In this document: positions 43,507 through 50,787 of the stretch, piece after piece | Numbering within the stretch: the first letter of the stretch is position 1 | Layout: each line of letters opens with the position of its first letter | From: Salinimicrobium sp035607535 | Lineage (GTDB): Bacteria; Bacteroidota; Bacteroidia; Flavobacteriales; Flavobacteriaceae | Direction of reading: 5' to 3' | Length of the DNA stretch: 64,000 bases | Assembly: GCF_035607535.1 (NCBI RefSeq) | Contig: NZ_JAYDZX010000004.1 | Coordinates: 1 to 64,000, forward strand | The notes under the pieces: model-generated | The model's input: the letters and a program-made list of their open reading frames with translations, nothing else | Databases searched by the model: none | Told to the model about the DNA's origin: nothing | Translations under genes and position numbers: made by a program

Positions 43507-44754
43507 TTATTCACTATAGCCAACCTTTGGAAGCGATTCAGTTTTGGGTTTACTAATACGAAAAAGTTTCCTGTAGGTAAGACACCTCCAAAGCCATTCC
43601 AGTGGACCAAACCTGAAGTACGTCAGCCAAAGCTTACTAAAAAGTACCTGCAAGGCGAAAACAGCAAAGGCTATTGAAAGGGTTTGCCACGGACTAAAGC
43701 CTTCGTAAAAAGAAAATCCTACTGAAGAGAAAAGAAATAGTCCAATACCGCTTTGCATGATATAGTTAGAGAGGGCCATTCTTCCCACATGCCGTAGGGG
43801 CTTCAAAAGATATCTTGCTTTCGTGTTGTACCAAAGCCAACCCAGAAACCACAGATAGAACAGTCCCATCATAACATCTGAAACTACCATCACTTTTTTT
43901 AGATAGGGCCTGAAAAGCTCACTGGCATAGATCCCGGTTTCCGGTAAATAGAAAAGAAACAGGATTCTGTAGCTGTTAGTGGCTATTGCTATCAGGATCA
44001 TAGGAATACTTATCCTTTTGATGAAGAAATCAAGAGAATTGTAGATCCTGTTTTTGCCAATATACAGCCCCAAAAGGAACATAGAAAGTGCAATGGGACC
44101 TAAAAAGCCAAACAGCATGGGAATATTTGCCATATACTCCTTAAGGCGGAGTTGCAGACCGTCAAAATAAGATCCTTCAGAAATTATATGGTGTACCGAA
44201 GCCCCGTCCAAACCGCTCAGGTAACTTCCCGGATCGAATTTCAGCTGCTCGAACAGGAAGAAGAAAATGTCATCATAGAACGGGAACAACAGGAAGAAGA
44301 CCGAGAGGGACAGAATTAATTTATTGGATCTCTTCAGGAACAAAGTAACCATTAGTCCCAGGATTGCATATAGATTTAGAACATCACCAGACCAGAGGAA
44401 AACGATATGACACGCTCCGATTAAAAAGAGGATGAACATTCTTCTGGCAAAGAAAGAAAATCTAAGGCTGCCTTTTTCCTTCATTTTGAGGGCCTGCATG
44501 GAAATTCCCAGTCCAAACAAAAGAGAGAAAATAGGGAAGAACTTAGTATAAAAGAACAGCTGGAGAATGCGTTCTGCAAATTGATCTATTCCAGAAGTCC
44601 ATTGTTTTGCAAACTCATCCTGATTAAGAAAGGTGGAATTCATAATCACACTGTTTACTACGAAAATTCCCAAAATGGCAAAGCCGCGGTAAACATCTAA
44701 GAGATCAATTCTTTTGGATTTGGTGGTGGGTTTAATTGCTCCTGAAGATTTCAA
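43507..44754 (-). CDS. DUF418 membrane protein
   Basis: A 415-residue inner-membrane protein with about ten helices. 'RIDLLDVYRGFAILGIFVVN' is the heparan-alpha-glucosaminide-acetyltransferase/DUF418 N-terminal signature, and 'LRHVGRMALSNYIMQSGIGL' with 'FGPLEWLWRCLTY' is the C-terminal DUF418 signature. Family members (such as YeiB) are of unknown function, possibly acyl transfer across the membrane. A single gene with ~200 bp upstream without features. Confidence 0.93.
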   Translation of the reverse strand: MKSSGAIKPTTKSKRIDLLDVYRGFAILGIFVVNSVIMNSTFLNQDEFAKQWTSGIDQFAERILQLFFYTKFFPIFSLLFGLGISMQALKMKEKGSLRFSFFARRMFILFLIGACHIVFLWSGDVLNLYAILGLMVTLFLKRSNKLILSLSVFFLLFPFYDDIFFFLFEQLKFDPGSYLSGLDGASVHHIISEGSYFDGLQLRLKEYMANIPMLFGFLGPIALSMFLLGLYIGKNRIYNSLDFFIKRISIPMILIAIATNSYRILFLFYLPETGIYASELFRPYLKKVMVVSDVMMGLFYLWFLGWLWYNTKARYLLKPLRHVGRMALSNYIMQSGIGLFLFSSVGFSFYEGFSPWQTLSIAFAVFALQVLFSKLWLTYFRFGPLEWLWRCLTYRKLFRISKPKTESLPKVGYSE

Positions 44755-44959
44755 AAATCGAGGCTTTATGAAAAAATGTTCAAGTTAAAACTTTTAATTA
44801 AAATCTTCTGTCGGGAAAATTTAAAGATTCTATCTTTTAAGTATATAGTTCAGGAAGACCTTCTTGTACAAGAAAGATCCAGCTATAGAAAATTCTACAG
44901 CCGGATTGACAGATTAGAAAATAAAGAAAAAAAACCTTATGAAAACCTCACATGCTTTA

Positions 44960-45769
44960 CTATGCAAGCTGAGCTGAAGTTTTTTGAGGGCGGGGATATG
45001 CTTTGTACATGATGATCACCTGAAACAATCCTGCCAGCATCTGGATAGGAAGACCTAGCGGATTAAGGAAAAGGAAGAATATTCCTGCACTTATTTCTAA
45101 AAGTCCGGCGACAAGACAGAGTGAGCCAAGCCCTTTCCGCAGCCGGATAAGAGATATCCCGAAGATGATTCCCAGAACCCCGAAAGCAACAGATATTCCC
45201 ATGGAGATCAAAAGAGGATCTACAGGATTCCAGAAGAGGGAGGTGATTTCGTGTGTTATGGTAAAGATCATAAGTGCCATAAGAAGCAGTGCCGAGATCC
45301 TTAGCAGGGGATTGCGGAAGATAGCTCCCAGGGCGACAAAGCCTCTAAAAAAGAATAGAAAGGAGCCCAAAACGAGTAGCTTGATCATAAGGTAAAAGGT
45401 CTGATTGTATCCTTCCACCGGAAAGAAAAAGTAGGTGGAGGTTCCTGAAAGGTCTTCAGAAATTCTCATGAAGTCCATAGGACCTTCTAAAAATCCGAGA
45501 AGTAAATAGACGATCCCAAAGATCCAGCCTAACTGCAGGAGCTTGTTTTTACCTAAAGTAGAATTTTTCTCCTCCCGAATATCCTTTAGGTCATGGCCCA
45601 TGGCTGCAAGAATTGTTTTCACTGTATAACTGCGCGGAGTGACCTCGCCGGTCTCAATGCGCTGAATCGTTCTCACGCTGATGTTGCAGAGATCCACCAG
45701 CTCTTCCTGAGTTAATCCTTTTTCTTTTCTAAGTTCTGCAATTTTTAAACCCAGTTCCGGCTGTTTCAT
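44960..45769 (-). CDS. XRE-family helix-turn-helix regulator with membrane domain
   Basis: A 269-residue protein. Residues about 5-62 form an XRE helix-turn-helix ('IAELRKEKGLTQEELVDLCN', 'ISVRTIQRIETGEVTPRS'); about six transmembrane helices follow (from about 80). Such membrane-tethered regulators sense envelope or membrane-soluble signals. ATG at 45769 is chosen because 'MKQPELGLKIAELR' is the usual N-terminus; a longer frame to 45841 adds an unlikely leader. No obvious partner gene. Confidence 0.88.
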   Translation of the reverse strand: MKQPELGLKIAELRKEKGLTQEELVDLCNISVRTIQRIETGEVTPRSYTVKTILAAMGHDLKDIREEKNSTLGKNKLLQLGWIFGIVYLLLGFLEGPMDFMRISEDLSGTSTYFFFPVEGYNQTFYLMIKLLVLGSFLFFFRGFVALGAIFRNPLLRISALLLMALMIFTITHEITSLFWNPVDPLLISMGISVAFGVLGIIFGISLIRLRKGLGSLCLVAGLLEISAGIFFLFLNPLGLPIQMLAGLFQVIIMYKAYPRPQKTSAQLA

Positions 45770-46122
45770 AATTGATAATTTTTGATGTTGTACGTTTCTT
45801 TTGTTCATAGCAATATTATCCGGAACAGCAGAAAAGTACAAAATTTAGGGGATTACTTCACCCGTCATTTACCCGCCATTCGCTGTGAATAGCCATGAAT
45901 ACCGGAGGGAGAGAACTAGAGAGTGAAAAAGAGGAGGGAGATCCCGCGCAGACTTTAGGTTATTTTGAAAAAACAATTGTCCAAAACTGTATTCTTATCA
46001 ATTCGACTACTCAAAAGAAAAAGGTTAAAAAACTGAGCAAAATTAGAGGTCTGGCAAATGTCATTTTTGAAAAGGTAAGGAACTGCTTTGTTTTTCTTTT
46101 AGTGGCTTCCGATTCAATGCTA
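45770..46122. other. intergenic region without a supported gene
   Basis: About 350 bp between the XRE regulator start and the end of the next minus-strand gene. An 85-codon plus-strand frame exists but overlaps the next gene and lacks conserved features. It contains one near-palindrome copy (46056-46075). Confidence 0.5.
46056..46075. repeat. near-palindrome family copy
   Basis: AAATGTCATTTTTGAAAAGG, about 50 bp beyond the 3' end of the lipoprotein gene that ends at 46123. Confidence 0.5.
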
Positions 46123-46578
46123 TTATTGAATTATAAAAGAAATGGTTTTTGAAATATTTCCTGCACTTGAACCTACAATAGTTTCATATTCAATGATCTG
46201 TCCTGCCGAAAAAAGATTTGAAGGTATCATAATGTCGATTTCTTTAATATACCGGGTAGTGCCATTATCATGCTCATAAAATCCTCCCATGGGTACTTCG
46301 TTGGTGATTTCAATTCTCTCTCCTTTATCAACAGTCCTAAAGAACCTGGGGGAACTACCATCGTTAGACTGTATACTTATCTGTAGGATCAATGGTTTTC
46401 CTGGAGTGGTGAAGGAGGTGTATATGGTATCTTCAGTAACTTCATGCTCATCATTGTGGGCATAATCATCAAAAGTGGAATACTTGATCCAGGTATCGGA
46501 AAAATCCGGCTCAGTACTACAGGAAATATTTAAAAGCGGCAATGAAAAAGTGAGGATAATAGATGCTAATCTTTTCAT
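46123..46578 (-). CDS. putative lipoprotein of unknown function
   Basis: A 151-residue lipoprotein (signal 'IILTFSLPLLNISC', Cys20). The mature part is beta-rich, acidic and ends '...ISKTISFIIQ', compatible with a small immunoglobulin-like sandwich. No family recognised. It lies 27 bp downstream of the OmpA/OmpW-like barrel gene on the same strand, so the two are likely co-transcribed and may interact in the outer membrane. Confidence 0.75.
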   Translation of the reverse strand: MKRLASIILTFSLPLLNISCSTEPDFSDTWIKYSTFDDYAHNDEHEVTEDTIYTSFTTPGKPLILQISIQSNDGSSPRFFRTVDKGERIEITNEVPMGGFYEHDNGTTRYIKEIDIMIPSNLFSAGQIIEYETIVGSSAGNISKTISFIIQ

Positions 46579-46605
46579 GCTTATCGCGTTTGGTTTGACT
46601 TTTAT

Positions 46606-47172
46606 TTAGAACCGGTACCCAATTCTGAGGTGCAGGTTAAGGGCAAGATCACTTTCATTTTTAAGATAGCCGGCTGCTTTAGCAAAGGTATACTTATAGC
46701 CCAGTCCAATTCCGGTTTCATAGGTAAAGTGGCTGCCAATGTGCCTCCTTATTCCCCATGTAGGTATTATGGACACATCACTTATAACTCTGATATTTTC
46801 ATAGTTGGAGATCACAAACCAATCGGGATGATAGTTGGTTTGTAGGGATAGGAAATTTCCTGAATTCCCATCTGTTCTTCTGGATTTTCTTTCCCTTTTG
46901 TTGAGATTGTAGTACCATCTCGGCTCAAGACTAATTACCGGGGCCAGTAAAAAACCCACCTTGTCGTAATAACTTCCCGCCCAGAGTCCTGTGTCAAAGC
47001 CCACTTCACTTCTCAAGGCGAACTCTTTGGAAAGTGCGGTTTCGTTATGGAGCCACAGGCCCAAAATTCCGCTCTGGATGCCGTAGGTGGATTTTTCTAC
47101 ACTTGCGTTTTGAGAATTAGCAAAAAAGCAAAGGCCACAAAAGGCGAGGGACAGGAAAAATTTTTTCATCAA
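46606..47172 (-). CDS. small outer-membrane beta-barrel protein
   Basis: A 188-residue protein with a signal peptide (about 1-20, 'LCFFANSQ|N') and alternating amphipathic strands: 'SGILGLWLHNETALSKEFAL', 'FLLAPVISLEPRWYYNLNKR', 'THFTYETGIGLGYKYTF'-type pattern, ending 'LNLHLRIGYRF' with the terminal aromatic expected for assembly by the Bam machinery. Probably an eight-stranded barrel of the OMP_b-brl group. First gene of a two-gene unit with the lipoprotein at 46123-46578. Confidence 0.82.
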   Translation of the reverse strand: MMKKFFLSLAFCGLCFFANSQNASVEKSTYGIQSGILGLWLHNETALSKEFALRSEVGFDTGLWAGSYYDKVGFLLAPVISLEPRWYYNLNKRERKSRRTDGNSGNFLSLQTNYHPDWFVISNYENIRVISDVSIIPTWGIRRHIGSHFTYETGIGLGYKYTFAKAAGYLKNESDLALNLHLRIGYRF

Positions 47173-47543
47173 TAAGAGGATTCATTTGCCCGAGATCTGG
47201 TCCCGGCATCCAATACGGATCGGGAAAGAGGACGGAATTTCAACTTTGGATCTTTAGAGGTAGGGAAGGAAAAAGATCTGGAGACCAATATAGTTAAAAT
47301 TTTCAAGAAGCTTACGGGAAGCCCGTAGAAGGCTCTATTAAAGGAGAGCGGCTCCTAAAACGGTATTTTTCGGTGGTATTTTACTGGAACAGCACCTGAA
47401 AAATATAGATTTAGGGTTTACGCGTTATTCTTGCCGGTGTAGCTACGTACCGGGTGACGAAAGTGGCGGGTTTTCACTATAGAAATGATTGGGAAACCAA
47501 CCTTCAAAAAGGCCATTTTTGATGCCTCTAATTGCAAAGCGTT
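47173..47543. other. intergenic region with degenerate repeat A
   Basis: About 370 bp. The stretch 47220-47300 (CGGGAAAGAGGACGGAATTT...GAGGTAGGGAAGGAAAAAG) is recognisably similar to 48797-48880, suggesting a diverged repeated element present in both intergenic regions. A near-palindrome copy is at 47501-47520. The minus-strand frame at 47443-47655 overlaps the next gene and is not supported. Confidence 0.45.
47501..47520. repeat. near-palindrome family copy
   Basis: CCTTCAAAAAGGCCATTTTT, with the CCTTC flank, 24 bp past the 3' end of the plug-like gene. Confidence 0.5.
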
Positions 47544-47939
47544 CTAATTTTTTAATTGTATCAATATCAATCCATTTCTGGCGCTCGTCCCGTAGAGTGC
47601 CATTGCAGTGTAGTCGTTCTTTGGAAAAACTTTTATTTCTGCAACATCTTTCCATTTGTATTGATCAAGATTCTCAAGGTTCGTTATATTTCCATTCAGT
47701 ACCACTAGGGGCAGAGGGTTAAAAGGGAAACTACTACGAGCAGGACGAATTCCTTTGTAGGTGATGGTATCCGACTTGTAATCGGGTTTCATATTTGTAG
47801 TGGAATCAATGACATAACCAATCTGAAATTTAAAAATTGAGTCTACTTTTTTACCGAGGTCAAGTACAGTATCTAATTCCTGAGCGCTAGAGGAAGCTCC
47901 AATAAGCCCGAGAAAACAAAAAGCGGCGAATAATTTCAT
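47544..47939 (-). CDS. stand-alone TonB-receptor plug-like protein
   Basis: A 131-residue secreted protein (signal about 1-19, 'GASSSAQ'). Its second half, 'PLVVLNGNITNLENLDQYKW'...'EIKVFPKNDYTAMALYGTSA'-'RNGLILIQ', follows the plug domain of SusC/TonB-dependent receptors (compare the family pattern 'ALYGSRGANGVILI'), but no barrel follows. It could be a free periplasmic plug-like adaptor or a remnant. Complete as a reading frame and in good codon context, so I treat it as a gene. Confidence 0.75.
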   Translation of the reverse strand: MKLFAAFCFLGLIGASSSAQELDTVLDLGKKVDSIFKFQIGYVIDSTTNMKPDYKSDTITYKGIRPARSSFPFNPLPLVVLNGNITNLENLDQYKWKDVAEIKVFPKNDYTAMALYGTSARNGLILIQLKN

Positions 47940-48083
47940 TTTTCAGTGGTTTGTGTGCTAGCCAACGGTTTCGAATAACGCAAGTTGCGGCTTGGTGGCT
48001 GGAATTTGTCCGATAAAAACTTTTTTTTAAAGGTAGTCAAAAATCTTATTTATAGGAGGTATCCTTCAGTTGTGATATTCAGT

Positions 48084-48093
48084 GTTAGCCACC
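48084..48093. repeat. inverted repeat, 3' side of GIY-YIG-HTH gene
   Basis: GTTAGCCACC is the exact reverse complement of 48752-48761. Its TTA supplies the gene's stop codon (TAA on the minus strand). Nearby 47955-47990 holds GCTAGCCAACGG...GCAAGTTGCGGC, a sequence type often seen beside cassette-like genes in flavobacteria. Confidence 0.7.
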
Positions 48094-48735
48094 GCATTTT
48101 TCTTTTAGTTCCAGTTTTTTTATTCTTGATTTTATGGCTCCAGCGTTGCGACCAAAGATTTGACTCAGTTCGGTAATCGATTTTCCTTCACAAAAAAGTC
48201 TTTCAAGTTCTCCGTCGCTTTCGGGAGTCCATCTCTCATAGGCATATTGATCCTTTACTTGTTTTTCAGCTTTTGTGTAGGCTTTTTTAACTCCTCGTTT
48301 ACCTTTTTGGTTATATTTTGGAGTCAGTTTTGCGTACAGACGTTCTTCAAGTTCCTTTCGTCCGAGATCAACAACAATATAGGACAAGGTCAGATGTTTC
48401 TGAATTCTGTCGTTCAGCATTAGTTCAATTTCGTCTGCAAAACTCTTTTTAGATGTCGCCTTTTCATAAGAGAGATGCTCTGAATAATGATTGCTTCCTA
48501 GATTCCTTCTTACTGTATGATTTTTGGTATTGAGTACATCATTCATTCGTCCTCGAATGCTTCCTGATTCTCCCACATAACAGATCTCTCCTTCTTCTCG
48601 AAATAAATAAACCGCTGATTGATTGGGAAATGAATTTGCCCAATCACGTGTTAATTCGATTGGTTTTCTTTCTGATTCAATCAACAGTTTATGCTCAAGT
48701 TTGAGCAAATATTCTTCTATTTCTGTTTTTTTCAT
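48085..48735 (-). CDS. GIY-YIG nuclease fused to a C-terminal helix-turn-helix
   Basis: A 216-residue protein. 'NQSAVYLFREEGEICYVGES' is the GIY...YIG element (about 38-57), followed by 'SIRGRMNDVL' with the conserved arginine; the middle contains a charged helical region. The C-terminal ~48 residues ('YERWTPESDGELERLFCEGK', 'SITELSQIFGRNAGAIKSRI') are a GcrA/Myb-like helix-turn-helix that probably targets the nuclease to DNA. The gene is bracketed by 10-bp perfect inverted repeats and its base composition is A/T-richer than neighbours, suggesting recent arrival. Confidence 0.85.
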   Translation of the reverse strand: MKKTEIEEYLLKLEHKLLIESERKPIELTRDWANSFPNQSAVYLFREEGEICYVGESGSIRGRMNDVLNTKNHTVRRNLGSNHYSEHLSYEKATSKKSFADEIELMLNDRIQKHLTLSYIVVDLGRKELEERLYAKLTPKYNQKGKRGVKKAYTKAEKQVKDQYAYERWTPESDGELERLFCEGKSITELSQIFGRNAGAIKSRIKKLELKEKCGG

Positions 48736-48751
48736 CTTTAGGAGATTATAT

Positions 48752-48770
48752 GGTGGCTAACGTGTTAGCC
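48752..48770. repeat. inverted repeat, 5' side of GIY-YIG-HTH gene
   Basis: GGTGGCTAAC (48752-48761), inverse of 48084-48093, immediately followed by GTGTTAGCC so that GGCTAAC-GT-GTTAGCC forms its own small hairpin. It lies 16 bp upstream of the gene's ATG. Confidence 0.7.
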
Positions 48771-49127
48771 CCAATATATTCTAGAATTTTATAATTCCAG
48801 GGACGGGATAAAAGCAATTTTTTTGATCTGCGATAGCGGTAGGGAAGAAGGAGCAGGATCTCTCTACTAATATAGGGGTAAATATTCTTACATCCCTCAG
48901 TGGAGGCGGGAAAAAGTCTCTTAAGAGCTGATCCCGTGTCAGCCCAGTCTTCCGGGAAACGTATTGCAGAAATAGGATGTGGTTACCCGAAGTCAGGCAA
49001 CTTTTGGTAAATTTTGTAATGTAGAGGCCAACCTTCTGTTCCTGGCCGGTAAAGGCACACCCGAAAAAGTCCGGGACCCGATGTTCCCTATTCATAAGTA
49101 TCAGGCATCCCGTTCGCAGTTCTAGTT
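48771..49127. other. intergenic region with degenerate repeat B
   Basis: About 355 bp. Positions 48797-48880 resemble 47220-47300. A 104-codon minus-strand frame (48781-49095) shows no signal, domain or good start and is not called. No terminator or RNA is clear. Confidence 0.45.
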
Positions 49128-50492
49128 TTAGTCCTCTTCGGGTTCAGGTCCCCAGAGGTATTGATTGCCCATGTTCAGGTTAGCGAATTCAATGATCACC
49201 GATTCCCCTTCGACCTCGCGTTGCACTTCCCCCACGACCTCGTAGACCGATGCCGGGAGCGATGATGCCTGCTCAATATGATGTGGAGACCAGACAAAAA
49301 TATTATCACCGTAAACATCCTCGGCATCAATGCTGACCTGCAAGCTTTCCTCTATCAGGAACTTCGTAGGTGCCGAAACCAAAATTGAACCGTCCAGGCT
49401 GGAGCGAGCATCCTCACTAAATGGTCCTTTCCACACCAACAGGTTGTCACCAAAAAAATCTTCACTGTTGATTTTTACTCTCCTACTGCCATCTGTCACC
49501 CGAAAAACTGCCGGGGTGGAAGCAGTTACTGAGCTCTTGAGCTCCGGCGTTGGAGATTTCCGGTTCTTAAGCACCCAATTAAAGATGTTGTCGCCGGCCT
49601 GATCCTCAAAGTCGATATTTACGTCGCGGCTGTCGGCGACGATAAAGGTGGTGGGCACATCGAAACGAAGTGGACCGCCAATACTATCGCTGCTCCCTGC
49701 AATCCAATCGAGTGTCATATCCCCGGCGCTATCCTCAAAATTGATCTTTACCCTATCGCTGCGTTCTATACGAAAGGTCAGGGGCACCTCAATGTCCATT
49801 GACCCACCTACGAAGGACGCCGAGTGCTGTTCGCCACCATTCCAGTTAAATTCGTTATCGCAGAGCACATCTTCAATATCGATCTCGATGTCCTCGCTAT
49901 CAAAAACTTCGATCTTTACAGACATAACGATCTTGAGAGATCCTCCTACCAAACCGGAGCGTTGAGCTTGCGAGGGTATGTTCCCTTTAGAGTTCTTGCT
50001 AACTGTCCAGGTGAAGAAGTTATCCGTAAAGATATCTTCCAGGTCCACCAGAATGCGTTTGCTGTTGGAGACCCGGATGAGCACAGGCATGTCAACCTTG
50101 AATTCCCCGCCGATAGTGCCAGGCTTATTTCCCGGGAACCCGGAATTTTGCCAGGTGAATTTGTTGTCCCCGAAGATGTCTTCAATGTTCAAGGTGTCGT
50201 CCCGGCTGTTGGTCACGTTAATACTGACGGGGAGCGACACCTTAAAGTCACCAAAATTATTGCCATTGCTTTCGCCCCGATTGCCCGACCAGACCAGTGT
50301 TGTATCGCTGAAAAAATCCCCAAATTCAATATTCTCTCCGTTTAAATCCAAGATGTTGATGTCCACGGAATCATAGAGCTCGTAGGTGCCAGACTGCGAT
50401 TGCCGCTTCCCGTTATTTGCGTACTGGTCCAACACACAGGAAGTCAAAAACAAGGAAAACATAATCGCAAAAAAAGCTACATGTATTTTCAT
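49128..50492 (-). CDS. nine-repeat lipoprotein ('I..ED..GDN.F.W' repeats), unrecognised family
   Basis: A 454-residue lipoprotein (lipobox 'FLTSCV', Cys19). From about residue 40 the protein is made of nine repeats of about 43-55 residues, each with a strand 'VPxxFRVxxSxxVxI', then an acidic turn 'EDxxGDNxFxW' (examples: 'IEDIFGDNKFTW', 'FEDQAGDNIFNW', 'AEDVYGDNIFVW') and a variable loop ending in G. The even spacing suggests a repeated beta-structure (solenoid or propeller-like) whose conserved acidic E-D...D-N could bind calcium. The first and last repeats are degenerate. No known domain recognised. Divergent or isolated; probably surface-exposed. Confidence 0.85.
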   Translation of the reverse strand: MKIHVAFFAIMFSLFLTSCVLDQYANNGKRQSQSGTYELYDSVDINILDLNGENIEFGDFFSDTTLVWSGNRGESNGNNFGDFKVSLPVSINVTNSRDDTLNIEDIFGDNKFTWQNSGFPGNKPGTIGGEFKVDMPVLIRVSNSKRILVDLEDIFTDNFFTWTVSKNSKGNIPSQAQRSGLVGGSLKIVMSVKIEVFDSEDIEIDIEDVLCDNEFNWNGGEQHSASFVGGSMDIEVPLTFRIERSDRVKINFEDSAGDMTLDWIAGSSDSIGGPLRFDVPTTFIVADSRDVNIDFEDQAGDNIFNWVLKNRKSPTPELKSSVTASTPAVFRVTDGSRRVKINSEDFFGDNLLVWKGPFSEDARSSLDGSILVSAPTKFLIEESLQVSIDAEDVYGDNIFVWSPHHIEQASSLPASVYEVVGEVQREVEGESVIIEFANLNMGNQYLWGPEPEED

Positions 50493-50739
50493 TAAGTCGG
50501 TTTTTAATTGCTGCTATTTGCATTTAAGTACCTGGTATTCTGTAATTTAATAAAATACTCGTGCCTACACATGAATTGAATTTTAAACTTTTCTTAATGC
50601 CGTTTGGACAAATTGTCTGTTTCAAAAACTGCTGGATCTATAGTAAGAAATAATAGGATTATGAGTTCCTTTGAGCGCGGGGCATGGTGAATTGCCACCG
50701 AATCCTATGAACAACCATGGGGAATCATGCTCCTAATAA

Positions 50740-50767
50740 AAAAGCCCCTTCAAAAGAAGAGGCTTAA
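50740..50767 (-). terminator. terminator of the M13 peptidase gene
   Basis: AAGCCCCTTC (50742-50751) pairs with GAAGAGGCTT (50756-50765) with one mismatch and a 4-base loop; the A-run on the left gives a U-tract for the minus strand. Confidence 0.75.
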
Positions 50768-50785
50768 AATGTCATTTTTGAAAGG
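50763..50785. repeat. near-palindrome family copy
   Basis: CTTAAAATGTCATTTTTGAA and AGG, overlapping the terminator hairpin end just before the stop of the M13 peptidase gene. Confidence 0.55.
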
Positions 50786-50787
50786 TA

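Noticed and set aside
45895..46152. 85-codon plus-strand frame as a gene
   Set aside because: Overlaps the end of the minus-strand lipoprotein gene, has no signal, domain or ribosome-binding site, and contains a dispersed near-palindrome.
47940..48093. Integron attC site
   Set aside because: GTTAGCC does not fit the strict attC core GTTRRRY, and no integrase or ordered cassette array is visible; kept only as a possibility.
48781..49095. 104-codon minus-strand frame as a gene
   Set aside because: Cysteine- and aromatic-rich with no recognisable start context; part of it lies in a diverged intergenic repeat, so it reads as non-coding.
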